From the NCBI RefSeq assembly GCF_022627575.1, contig NZ_JADEYQ010000001.1, positions 434,001-498,000 on the forward strand: a stretch of DNA of 64,000 nt, written 5' to 3'. Below are positions 46,663 to 54,366 of this stretch, in pieces. The stretch comes from Sphingobacterium rhinopitheci (GTDB taxonomy: Bacteria > Bacteroidota > Bacteroidia > Sphingobacteriales > Sphingobacteriaceae). The position numbers and the translations under genes were made by a program. Under the pieces are notes generated by a model. That model had not been told where the DNA came from. It did no database searches and saw only the letters and a program-made list of their open reading frames with translations. Each line of letters begins with the position of its first letter. Position 1 is the first letter of the stretch.

Positions 46663-46674
46663 ATAATTGGTTAA
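46663..46674 (-). repeat. 12-base motif, copy 3
   Basis: ATAATTGGTTAA, identical to copy 1, lies 1 base upstream of the susC2 start codon. Confidence 0.5.
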
Positions 46675-46753
46675 AAAACGAAACCTAATTTAACAAATAA
46701 AAAGAATATAAAAGAAAATAAAATTTTAATAAAAGATAATTTAGATAAAAAGC

Positions 46754-46783
46754 AATTAAATTTAATTATCAATATATATTGAT
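46754..46783. promoter_or_regulatory. Two adjacent perfect palindromes in the susC2 / DeoR gap
   Basis: AATTAAATTTAATT (46754-46767) and ATCAATATATATTGAT (46768-46783) are both perfect and touch each other. The second ends 1 base before the DeoR-gene -7 element. Candidate binding sites for the DeoR-type repressor, but AT-rich, so chance cannot be excluded. Confidence 0.45.
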
Positions 46784-46784
46784 A

Positions 46785-46792
46785 TATATTTG
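46785..46792 (+). promoter_or_regulatory. -7 element of the DeoR-type regulator gene
   Basis: TATATTTG, a full -7 match, 20 bases before the ATG at 46813. The palindrome at 46768-46783 lies in the spacer. Confidence 0.55.
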
Positions 46793-46812
46793 ATTACTAA
46801 ATAAACAATGGA

Positions 46813-47580
46813 ATGAAAAATATTACAGAGCGGCACGAATACATTTTAAACAAAATTAAAGAGCACAATAAAGTATCTATCCAAGAATTATGTGACGAGA
46901 TGAATGTTTCAAGTGTAACAATCCGCAAAGATTTAAAGTTACTAGAAGACAAACACTTAATATTTCGTACCAAAGGAGGAGCTTCAAGTAATAACCCATA
47001 CGCTACAGATAAACCACTAATCATAAAAGAATCAATCAATTATGATGAAAAAAATAAAATTGCTAAAAAAGCTATCGAACTAATAAAAGATAATGATTCT
47101 ATTTTGATAGGCTCAGGAACTACAGCTAGTGCATTGGCCCGTTTCCTTAATCCCAGTGATAATAAGTTGACCGTTATTACACCTGCACTGAGGGTAGCAA
47201 TAGAGCTCTGTAATAAACCGAACATTGAGGTTCTGCAATTGGGTGGCCTTATTCGCCCAAACTCATCATCGGTAGCAGGACAATATGCTATGCGTATACT
47301 AGATGAAATATCCTGCGGTATTGTATTTTTAGGTGTAGATGGTATTGATTTAGATTTTGGTATCACTATTAGTAATCTTACAGAAGCTACTTTAAATCAA
47401 AAAATGATAGCTACCTCACAAAAAGTTGTCATATTAGCAGACAGTTCAAAATTTGGTAGACGCGGCTTAGGAAAGATCTGTAATATTGAAGATGTAGACT
47501 ATATCGTAACAGATAGCAATATATCTAGCAAATATATAAATGCTTTGGAGGAAAGTGGCCTAAAAGTAGTGATTGCTTAA
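46813..47580 (+). CDS. DeoR/GlpR-family transcriptional regulator
   Basis: 255 residues. The N-terminal DeoR helix-turn-helix is VSIQELCDEMNVSSVTIRKDLKLLEDKHLIFRTKGGA (about residues 19-56). The C-terminal effector domain (DeoRC) has IGSGTTASALARFL, a phosphate-sugar-binding loop, and GVDGIDLDFGIT, ILADSSKFG and DYIVTD motifs. These regulators usually sense a phosphorylated sugar, here probably a product of the FGGY kinases. It is divergent from susC2 across 151 bases and likely represses the block at 36240-46661 and itself. A terminator shared with rplT follows at 47632-47659. Confidence 0.92.
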   Translation: MKNITERHEYILNKIKEHNKVSIQELCDEMNVSSVTIRKDLKLLEDKHLIFRTKGGASSNNPYATDKPLIIKESINYDEKNKIAKKAIELIKDNDSILIGSGTTASALARFLNPSDNKLTVITPALRVAIELCNKPNIEVLQLGGLIRPNSSSVAGQYAMRILDEISCGIVFLGVDGIDLDFGITISNLTEATLNQKMIATSQKVVILADSSKFGRRGLGKICNIEDVDYIVTDSNISSKYINALEESGLKVVIA

Positions 47581-47631
47581 CTATAGCAAGTGTGGATGTG
47601 CCAGCAAATAAAGGATGTATATAACATAAAA

Positions 47632-47659
47632 AAAAAGGAACTCTTACGAGTTCCTTTTT
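47632..47659. terminator. Bidirectional terminator DeoR-type gene / rplT
   Basis: Twelve-base arms (core GGAACTC/GAGTTCC, loop TTAC) with A-run and T-run on the two sides. It lies between convergent stops. Confidence 0.88.
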
Positions 47660-47694
47660 AATATCTAACAAATTGATAGCGGTTTAAAACTAAA

Positions 47695-48039
47695 TTATTT
47701 AACTACGTCAATAACTGCTTTGAAAGCATCAGGATTGTTCATCGCTAAATCAGCTAAAACTTTACGGTTTAAGCCAATGTTTTTAGCGTTTAATTTACCA
47801 ATCAATTGAGAATAAGAAATTCCGTATTGACGTGCTCCAGCGTTAATACGTTGGATCCATAAAGCTCTAAACTCGCGTTTTTTAGTTTTACGGTCGCGGT
47901 AAGCGTACTGTAAACCTTTTTCTACTGTATTTTTAGCAATAGTATATACTTTGCTACGTGAACCGAAATAGCCTTTAGCTAATTTCAAGATTCTTTTTCT
48001 TCTTCTTCTAGAAGCAACTGCGTTAACCGAACGTGGCAT
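47695..48039 (-). CDS. rplT: 50S ribosomal protein L20
   Basis: 114 residues, full length. It starts with [31 protein letters not shown], the strongly conserved L20 N-terminus, and contains [20 protein letters not shown] and YSQLIGKLN. It is last in the thrS-infC-rpmI-rplT operon, with a terminator 35 bases beyond the stop. L20 binds 23S rRNA and in several bacteria represses rpmI-rplT translation. A 98-base gap lies between rpmI and rplT. Confidence 0.98.
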   Translation of the reverse strand: MPRSVNAVASRRRRKRILKLAKGYFGSRSKVYTIAKNTVEKGLQYAYRDRKTKKREFRALWIQRINAGARQYGISYSQLIGKLNAKNIGLNRKVLADLAMNNPDAFKAVIDVVK

Positions 48040-48137
48040 ATTTTTGAAAATTAAATTTGGTAAAAGGTGTTACGTATTTCAGTAATCTTACAACCCGATA
48101 CCCGGTTAAAAAATATTGTTATTTAAGGATAGGAAAA

Positions 48138-48338
48138 CTATTTACCAATAGCTAACATACGTTTTACATTACCTAAATCTCCATTGGAAACATAAGCTGT
48201 ATTCGTTAAGTTACGTTTTTGTTTTGTAGTTTTCTTAGTCAAGATGTGGCTTTTGTAAGCGCTTTTTCTTGCGATTTTACCTGTTCCAGTCAATTTGAAA
48301 CGTTTCTTTGCGCTGGAATTGGTTTTAACTTTTGGCAT
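48138..48338 (-). CDS. rpmI: 50S ribosomal protein L35
   Basis: 66 residues. [35 protein letters not shown] is the typical L35 start (KMKTkkaaaKRFkxTgsGKikr). Between infC (40-base gap) and rplT, the classical order. Confidence 0.97.
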   Translation of the reverse strand: MPKVKTNSSAKKRFKLTGTGKIARKSAYKSHILTKKTTKQKRNLTNTAYVSNGDLGNVKRMLAIGK

Positions 48339-48378
48339 AATACTTAATATTTTATATCAATCTGTTAGAATCTCTTAA

Positions 48379-48939
48379 TTATTTTTTCGTTCCTTTTGAA
48401 GCGATTGTTAAGAACATACGTTTACCTTCCAATTTAGGTAGCAACTCTACTTTACCGTAGTCTTCCAAAGCTTGAGCAAATTTTAATAATAAAATCTCAC
48501 CTTGCTCTTTGAAAACAATTGCACGCCCTTTGAAGTGTACATAAGCTCTCACTTTTTCACCAGCTTCCAAGAAACGCATAGCATGCTTCAATTTAAAATC
48601 AAAATCGTGTTCACTCGTATTAGGACCGAAACGAATCTCTTTTATGATTGTTTGCTTAGCATTAGCTTTAATTTCTTTTTGCTTTTTCTTTTGCTCGTAA
48701 ATAAATTTACTGTAATCTACGATTTTACAAACCGGTGGAACAGCATTGGGAGAGATCTCCACTAAATCTAATTCCAATTCATCAGCCAATTCCAATGCTT
48801 TACGCGTAGGATATACTCCTGGCTCAACATTATCACCCACTAAACGTACCTCAGGCACACGTATAAACTCATTTATACGGTGTTCTGGTTCTTTCTTTCT
48901 CATCGGTGGTCTAGGACCACTAGGTCTTTTTAATGCCAA
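48379..48939 (-). CDS. infC: Translation initiation factor IF-3, with a TTG start
   Basis: 186 residues. The N-domain ([44 protein letters not shown]), linker and C-domain ([40 protein letters not shown]) are complete. The only usable start in frame is TTG at 48939: reading 5' to 3', the codons are TAA (the thrS stop), AAA, TTT, AAA, CAT, then TTG. The next ATG would remove part of the N-terminus (residue 13). Unusual start codons in infC are known from other bacteria (AUU in E. coli), where IF-3 rejects them and so controls its own synthesis. It follows thrS by 12 bases in the same frame. Confidence 0.94.
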   Translation of the reverse strand: MALKRPSGPRPPMRKKEPEHRINEFIRVPEVRLVGDNVEPGVYPTRKALELADELELDLVEISPNAVPPVCKIVDYSKFIYEQKKKQKEIKANAKQTIIKEIRFGPNTSEHDFDFKLKHAMRFLEAGEKVRAYVHFKGRAIVFKEQGEILLLKFAQALEDYGKVELLPKLEGKRMFLTIASKGTKK

Positions 48940-48951
48940 ATGTTTAAATTT

Positions 48952-50877
48952 TTAAACGGTTATTTCTTTTATTAATAAATCTCTAAATTCTGCTGCTGTC
49001 ATAGAGCCTAACTCTACACCACCATGTTTACGAACAGAAATTGTGCCACTTTCCATTTCTTTTTCACCTACCACTAACATGTAAGGTAATTTTTTAACTT
49101 CAGCGTCACGAATTTTACGTCCTACTTTTTCATCACGAAGATCGATCAGACCGCGAATATCGGAATTATTTAGCGATTCTAAAAGATTTTGTGCATATTC
49201 TTCATATTTTTCTGACACAGGCAAGATGATAAATTGCTCAGGAGCAAGCCACAATGGAAATTGTCCCCCACAGTGCTCAATCAAAACAGCAACAAATCTT
49301 TCTAAAGAACCAAACGGCGCACGGTGAATCATCACCGGACGGTGCTTTTGATTATCAGAGCCTGTATACTCTAATTCGAAGCGCTCAGGTAAGTTATAAT
49401 CTACCTGTATGGTCCCCAGCTGCCATTTACGACCCAATGCATCTTTCACCATGAAGTCCAATTTGGGACCGTAGAAAGCCGCCTCACCATACTCCACTAC
49501 TGTATTAAGTCCTTTTTCTGCAGCTGCTTCAATAATAGCTGATTCTGCTAATGCCCAATTTTCATCAGTACCGATATATTTTGTACGATTCTCTGGATCT
49601 CTTAACGATACCTGTGCTGTATACTCTTCAAAACCTAAAGCTCCAAACACATACAATACAAGATCAATTACTTTTTTGAACTCTTCTTTTACTTGATCAG
49701 GACGACAGAATAAATGGGCGTCATCTTGCGTAAACCCTCTCACACGTGTCAAACCATGCAACTCACCAGATTGCTCATAACGGTAAACAGTTCCAAATTC
49801 CGCAAAGCGAACAGGTAAGTCTTTGTATGAACGAGGTTTTGTTTTATAAATCTCACAGTGATGTGGACAGTTCATCGGTTTAAGGAAGAACTCCTCCCCT
49901 TCTACTGGGGTATGTATCGGCTGAAAAGCATCAGCACCATATTTCTCATAGTGACCTGAAGTAATATATAATTGCTTATTACCAATATGTGGAGTTATCA
50001 CAGGCTCATATCCTGCTTTCAACTGCGCTTTTTGTAAAAAGTCTTGTAACTTTTGACGTAATGCAGTTCCCTTCGGTAACCACAATGGTAATCCTGCACC
50101 TACTTTTTCAGAAAAAGCAAATAGCTCTAATTCTTTACCCAATTTACGGTGATCACGTTTTTTAGCTTCTTCGATAAATTTCAAATAATCTGTCAATTCT
50201 GAAGCTTTAGGGAATGTAACCCCATAGATACGTGTCAATTGTTTGCGCGACTCATCACCTCTCCAGTAAGCACCAGCTACATTTGTTAATTTGATAGCTT
50301 TGATAAAACCAGTATGCGGAATATGAGGACCGCGGCACAAGTCCGTAAATTCACCTTGTTTATAAAACGTGATCTTTCCATCTTCCAGATCTTTGATAAG
50401 ATCTAATTTGTACTCATCACCTTTTTCTTCGAAAAATGCCAGAGCATCTGCTTTAGATACAGAAGTACGTTCAAAAACTTCTTTTTGCTTAGCTAATGCT
50501 AACATTTTGTCTTCTATCTGCTTGAAATCGTCAGAAGAAAATTCTCTATCTCCAAAATCAACATCATAATAGAATCCCGTCTCAATAGAAGGACCTATAC
50601 CAAATTTTATGCCTGGATATAGCGATTCTAAAGCTTCAGCTAATAAGTGAGCGGAAGAGTGCCAAAAAGTAGATTTACCTTTGTCATCATTCCATGTCAA
50701 AAGCTTTACCGCGGCATCACTTTCGATAGCACGGTTTGCGTCCCACACTTCACCATTAACTTCTGCTGCTAATACATTTCTAGCTAATCCTTCTGAGATA
50801 GAAAGCGCTACTTGCATGGCTGTTGTACCATTTTCATACTGACGCACTGAACCGTCAGGAAGCGTAATATTAATCAT
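48952..50877 (-). CDS. thrS: Threonyl-tRNA synthetase
   Basis: 641 residues, full length. TGS domain ([14 protein letters not shown]), editing domain with [11 protein letters not shown], class II catalytic core with zinc ligands in [11 protein letters not shown] and [11 protein letters not shown], and the anticodon-binding domain at the end (ADFRDLL-type tail; [18 protein letters not shown]). It charges tRNA-Thr. First gene of the thrS-infC-rpmI-rplT operon. A promoter -7 element is seen at 50979-50986, and a hairpin lies in the 5' leader. Its TAA stop lies in the same frame as infC, 12 bases upstream of the infC start. Confidence 0.97.
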   Translation of the reverse strand: MINITLPDGSVRQYENGTTAMQVALSISEGLARNVLAAEVNGEVWDANRAIESDAAVKLLTWNDDKGKSTFWHSSAHLLAEALESLYPGIKFGIGPSIETGFYYDVDFGDREFSSDDFKQIEDKMLALAKQKEVFERTSVSKADALAFFEEKGDEYKLDLIKDLEDGKITFYKQGEFTDLCRGPHIPHTGFIKAIKLTNVAGAYWRGDESRKQLTRIYGVTFPKASELTDYLKFIEEAKKRDHRKLGKELELFAFSEKVGAGLPLWLPKGTALRQKLQDFLQKAQLKAGYEPVITPHIGNKQLYITSGHYEKYGADAFQPIHTPVEGEEFFLKPMNCPHHCEIYKTKPRSYKDLPVRFAEFGTVYRYEQSGELHGLTRVRGFTQDDAHLFCRPDQVKEEFKKVIDLVLYVFGALGFEEYTAQVSLRDPENRTKYIGTDENWALAESAIIEAAAEKGLNTVVEYGEAAFYGPKLDFMVKDALGRKWQLGTIQVDYNLPERFELEYTGSDNQKHRPVMIHRAPFGSLERFVAVLIEHCGGQFPLWLAPEQFIILPVSEKYEEYAQNLLESLNNSDIRGLIDLRDEKVGRKIRDAEVKKLPYMLVVGEKEMESGTISVRKHGGVELGSMTAAEFRDLLIKEITV

Positions 50878-50923
50878 TTACAAATATGATATTAGTTTAT
50901 TAAAATTTCTGGTTCAATCAGAT

Positions 50924-50945
50924 ACAGTGTGTACAATTACACTGT
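50924..50945 (-). promoter_or_regulatory. Hairpin in the thrS leader
   Basis: Perfect 7-bp arms (ACAGTGT/ACACTGT) with an 8-base loop, about 45 bases upstream of the thrS start and downstream of its probable transcription start. It could be a leader structure for thrS control, but no tRNA-Thr anticodon-like loop is recognised. Confidence 0.3.
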
Positions 50946-50978
50946 TGTATTTCTGAGCACCCAATTTTTATTCTATTG

Positions 50979-50986
50979 CAAAGGTA
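50979..50986 (-). promoter_or_regulatory. -7 element of the thrS operon
   Basis: On the minus strand TACCTTTG, a full TAnnTTTG match, about 100 bases upstream of the thrS start. The -33 region is weak. Confidence 0.5.
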
Positions 50987-51061
50987 TTCATTATTTAGCA
51001 GTAATAGAAAATAATTGCAATCTATATGATGCTTTGTAAGTGTGCACTTGTAGATAAAACG

Positions 51062-51069
51062 TACCTTTG
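51062..51069 (+). promoter_or_regulatory. -7 element of rlmF
   Basis: TACCTTTG, the same -7 sequence as the divergent thrS promoter, 18 bases before the ATG at 51088. The -33 region is weak. Confidence 0.5.
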
Positions 51070-51087
51070 TACAAATATAATATCATA

Positions 51088-51996
51088 ATGCCAGTAAATA
51101 AGCAAACAAACTCTTCGTTGCATCCGAGAAATAAACACCTCAATGGATACGACCTTCAAAAATTAAAAAAGAGCAATCCTAAACTGAAGGAATTCGTATT
51201 CATCAATGATTGGAAAAAAGAAACAATAGACTTTGCTAATCCTACAGCAGTGTTTGAATTAAACAAAGCTATTTTATTTGCGGATTACAAAATCAAACAT
51301 TGGGAACTAAACAAGAACAGCCTATGTCCTGCTATCCCCGGTCGTGTGGATTACATACACCACCTTGCAGATTTAATCAGTGAAGATAAAAACAATATAG
51401 CCAAAGGATATAAGATCAAGGTTCTTGACATCGGTACAGGCTCCAGCCTCATCTACCCTATACTAGGAGCACAAGAGTATGAATGGGATTTTGTGGCGAC
51501 AGAGATCGACAGAAATTCTATTTTCCATGCAGAGATGAATATCAATAAGAATGTATGGTTAAAGAAAAAAATCCAGCTAAGATTTCAAGAAAATAGTGAC
51601 CAAATATTGAAAGGTATACTCTTTGATACCGACAAATTTGACGCTATCATCTGTAATCCTCCATTTTTCAAATCACGTGAGGATAACTGGAAAAGTAGCA
51701 CTAAGAAATTCCAAAATCTAAGCAAAAACAAAGAAGCCACTACAGTACAAAATTTTGCGGGACATGCAAATGAATTATGGTGCCCAGGAGGGGAGAAAGC
51801 TTTTATCACGAAATTGATCTACGAAAGTAAGGAGTTCAAAAATCAACTGAAATGGATCACTACATTAGTATCTAGCAAAGACACTCTAAAACCATTAATT
51901 TCAGTTTTAGAATATCATAAAGCGGCACAAATTGAAATCATAGAGATGAAACACGGCCAAAAAGCGACTCGTATATTAGCCTGGAAATGGGATTAA
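51088..51996 (+). CDS. rlmF: 23S rRNA (adenine1618-N6)-methyltransferase
   Basis: 302 residues. It methylates A1618 of 23S rRNA using S-adenosylmethionine. The N-terminal RlmF signature LHPRNKHLNGYDLQKL and DFANPTAVFELNKAIL are visible, followed by the SAM site VLDIGTGSSLIYPILG and the catalytic NPPF at residues 190-193 (DAIICNPPFFKS). The C-terminal GGEKAFITKLIYES is also family-specific. The frame is open from a TTG at 51067, but the ATG at 51088 is preferred because the -7 element ends at 51069. Divergent from thrS and monocistronic, with a terminator 18 bases after the stop. Confidence 0.93.
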   Translation: MPVNKQTNSSLHPRNKHLNGYDLQKLKKSNPKLKEFVFINDWKKETIDFANPTAVFELNKAILFADYKIKHWELNKNSLCPAIPGRVDYIHHLADLISEDKNNIAKGYKIKVLDIGTGSSLIYPILGAQEYEWDFVATEIDRNSIFHAEMNINKNVWLKKKIQLRFQENSDQILKGILFDTDKFDAIICNPPFFKSREDNWKSSTKKFQNLSKNKEATTVQNFAGHANELWCPGGEKAFITKLIYESKEFKNQLKWITTLVSSKDTLKPLISVLEYHKAAQIEIIEMKHGQKATRILAWKWD

Positions 51997-52014
51997 TTTA
52001 AGTAAGAGTAAAAC

Positions 52015-52047
52015 AAAAAAGCAGCAAAAATAATTTGCTGCTTTTTT
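52015..52047 (+). terminator. Terminator of rlmF
   Basis: Stem of about 14 bp (core GCAGCAAA/TTTGCTGC, loop AATAA) followed by seven Ts. Confidence 0.88.
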
Positions 52048-52077
52048 TATGTATCCTCCAAATTAGATTAAACAAAA

Positions 52078-52103
52078 AAAGCTTTCAATAAATTGAAAGC
52101 TTT
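52078..52103 (-). terminator. Terminator of the tRNA-Asn genes
   Basis: Eleven-base perfect arms (AAAGCTTTCAA and TTGAAAGCTTT). A run of As on its left gives a T-run on the minus strand, 8 bases after the last tRNA. Confidence 0.82.
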
Positions 52104-52110
52104 ACTTTTG

Positions 52111-52184
52111 CTCCTCCTCTTGGGCTCGAACCAAGGACCCTCTGATTAACAGTCAGATGCTCTAACCAGCTGAGCTAAGGAGGA
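52111..52184 (-). tRNA. tRNA-Asn (anticodon GTT), copy 1
   Basis: Full cloverleaf on the minus strand, 74 bases without encoded CCA. The acceptor stem is TCCTCCT/AGGAGGA with discriminator G. The D arm starts GCTC, the anticodon loop is CTGTTAA with GTT at 52148-52150 (plus strand AAC), and the T arm is CTTGG-TTCGAGC-CCAAG. Identical in sequence to copy 2. Confidence 0.97.
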
Positions 52185-52272
52185 ATTTTGAGACTTAAAA
52201 AAGTCTCTGGTTAAATCATTAAATAAAGTCTTTACGACTTCAGAAATCTTACGACCTTAGATTTCTATTTTG
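52185..52272 (-). other. 88-base spacer between the two tRNA-Asn genes
   Basis: Contains two perfect hairpins: GAGACTT-AAAA-AAGTCTC (52190-52207) and AGAAATCT/AGATTTCT (arms 52242-52249 and 52259-52266). These may guide processing of a two-tRNA transcript. Confidence 0.5.
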
Positions 52273-52346
52273 CTCCTCCTCTTGGGCTCGAACCAAGGAC
52301 CCTCTGATTAACAGTCAGATGCTCTAACCAGCTGAGCTAAGGAGGA
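52273..52346 (-). tRNA. tRNA-Asn (anticodon GTT), copy 2
   Basis: Same 74 bases as copy 1, with the anticodon at 52310-52312 on the plus strand. It is upstream of copy 1 on the same strand and likely co-transcribed with it. Confidence 0.97.
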
Positions 52347-52458
52347 ATCAAACCGACTCCGTTACCGTTTTGGTGATGCAATTATCGGAACTTTTAAAGA
52401 GTTCTGCAAATATTTTTTACAAAAAAAACACAAGTCATTCATTGCCAATTATTTTATT

Positions 52459-53838
52459 TTACAATAAAATACCGCGCAATATCAAAGTAGCTACTGTAAA
52501 ATAAATAATAAGCCCTGTTACATCCACTAAAGTAGATACAAATGGTGCGGAAGAACTTGCTGGATCTGCGCCGAGGCGTCTCAATAAGAAAGGAAGCATC
52601 GATCCTGTAAGCGAACCCCACAGCACTACCCCAACTAATGATATACTAACTACTAGGGCTACAAGAATCCAATACTCGCCATAAGAGTCTAAGAAAACCT
52701 GCATTCCTGCGATACGCAGAAAACCAAGCGCGCCAAGTATTAATCCAAGAAACAAACCAGAGAGAATCTCTCGTTTCATTACGCGCCACCAATCTGAAAT
52801 ATTCACCTCTCCCATAGCCATTGCTTGAATAACCAAGGTAGAAGCCTGTGACCCTGAGTTACCACCACTAGACATAATCAATGGCATCAATGCCATCAAG
52901 TAAATCACCTTTTCCATTTGTCCTTGAAAATGCTCAATAACTGTAGCTGTCAAAAGCTGCCCCAAGAAAAGTACAATCAACCAACCACCACGTTTCTTGA
53001 CCAAGTGAAAAATAGAAACATCAAGATAAGGTTCATCTAAAGCTTCGGTACCACCAAAGCGCTGCATATCTTCGGTATATTCTTCATTGGCTACCCACAA
53101 AATATCATCAATAGTAACAATACCTAACATGATCCCTTGTTCATCAACAACAGGTAAGGCTACTCTATTGTTCATACGGAATATAGTAACTGCTTCCTCC
53201 TGAGGATCATTAGCATTTAGCGCAATAATACGATTATCAATTAAATCACCTACTTGCGTGTCCGGATGAGCCAATAAGATATCCTTAATTCGAATATCAT
53301 CCACTAACTTTCCTTCTGTATCTATGACATACAATACATCGATCGTCTCAGAACCACTACCATATCGACGAATATGATCTAAGATACGTGTAATCGTCCA
53401 ATGCGCCTTGACTGTAATATAGTCTGGTGTCATCAAACGACCTACGCTGTCCTCTGGATACCCCAATAGTGAAAGTGCTTCACGGCGCTCCTCAGGAGCT
53501 AGAAGAATGATTAAGCGTTTTACAACATCACCTTTCAATTCGCCGAAAAAAGAAGTACGGTCATCGGGAGGCATTTCATTTAGAATCTCGCGGACTTTAC
53601 TTGCAGAAAGTTTTTTAAAAATACGTTCTTGGGTAGGAAAATCTAAAATACGAAATACATTAACTGCACGATTTAGATTCAAAATTTCTAGAAATAAAGA
53701 ACCAGAATCTGGCAATTCATCGATTAACTCTTCAACATCAGAAATATTTAATTCATTAAGATACTCAGCAAGCTCATCAAGATTATTATCTTTAATAAGC
53801 TGTTCGATATAGGCTACCTTCTCTTCCAATTCATTCAT
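52459..53838 (-). CDS. mgtE: MgtE-type magnesium transporter
   Basis: 459-residue inner-membrane Mg2+ channel. The N-terminal superhelical MgtE_N domain (about residues 1-130: EIL-rich, with MPPDDRTSFFGEL) precedes a tandem CBS pair (about 131-255: GRLMTPDYITVKAHWTI and NNRVALPVVDEQGIMLGIVTIDDIL), which senses Mg2+. Five membrane segments (about 285-459) include the pore region PLIMSSGGNSGSQAST, a family signature. No riboswitch-like leader is obvious in the 528 bases upstream. The gene stands alone on the minus strand. Standard family length and motifs. Confidence 0.95.
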   Translation of the reverse strand: MNELEEKVAYIEQLIKDNNLDELAEYLNELNISDVEELIDELPDSGSLFLEILNLNRAVNVFRILDFPTQERIFKKLSASKVREILNEMPPDDRTSFFGELKGDVVKRLIILLAPEERREALSLLGYPEDSVGRLMTPDYITVKAHWTITRILDHIRRYGSGSETIDVLYVIDTEGKLVDDIRIKDILLAHPDTQVGDLIDNRIIALNANDPQEEAVTIFRMNNRVALPVVDEQGIMLGIVTIDDILWVANEEYTEDMQRFGGTEALDEPYLDVSIFHLVKKRGGWLIVLFLGQLLTATVIEHFQGQMEKVIYLMALMPLIMSSGGNSGSQASTLVIQAMAMGEVNISDWWRVMKREILSGLFLGLILGALGFLRIAGMQVFLDSYGEYWILVALVVSISLVGVVLWGSLTGSMLPFLLRRLGADPASSSAPFVSTLVDVTGLIIYFTVATLILRGILL

Positions 53839-54366
53839 AACTATCTCCGAAAATTAACATTCCTACATAAGGGTATACTTTTTTATTCTTCTTGCAAAAG
53901 TCGTTTTTTTCTATTAAAAAATAGAATCTTTTTATTGTTAATAATAAAAGTAAAAATAGACCTAAATAAATAAACTTATAAGCACTAAGTAAAACCAAGA
54001 AAAGAGCTTAAAATACAAATGTAAATTATGTAGCGAATCCTTTATGTTTACTAAAATACCCAAAAGCGAGCAAGGCTATAATAACGACAAGATACCACCA
54101 CTAACCTTTAGCAGAAAACAGGAATGATTATACCGGTGTAAACCTACTGAAAATACAGCTAAGATACCGTAAAAGAAAAGTATAAATACTATACGTTGAA
54201 TTAAGAATATAAACTAAAATCTGTAGCTTAGCCTTAAATAAACCAACGATTTTCTAAGCAAAAATTATATTGTTAAATTGATAAATCAACATTCCAGTAA
54301 TAATTAAATTATATACTAAAATATTCAGCTTAAATAAAAAGTCGTAGTTTTTGAAAACTCAACAAA
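53839..54366. other. 528-base divergent intergenic region mgtE / metallopeptidase gene
   Basis: Very AT-rich with no supported ORF or RNA gene. A short hairpin TTCTATT-AAAA-AATAGAA (53909-53926) lies about 70 bases upstream of mgtE on the leader side. Just upstream of the 54367 start, TAGTTTTTG is one base too long for the -7 consensus. Nothing else was recognised. Confidence 0.5.

Noticed and set aside
52111..52346. Genomic island or prophage attachment at the tRNA-Asn genes
   Set aside because: No integrase, no phage or mobility genes, and no direct repeat beyond the duplicated tRNA itself.
53839..54366. Mg2+ riboswitch (M-box) or another riboswitch upstream of mgtE
   Set aside because: No conserved multi-helix core or recognisable riboswitch motif was seen; only short AT hairpins.
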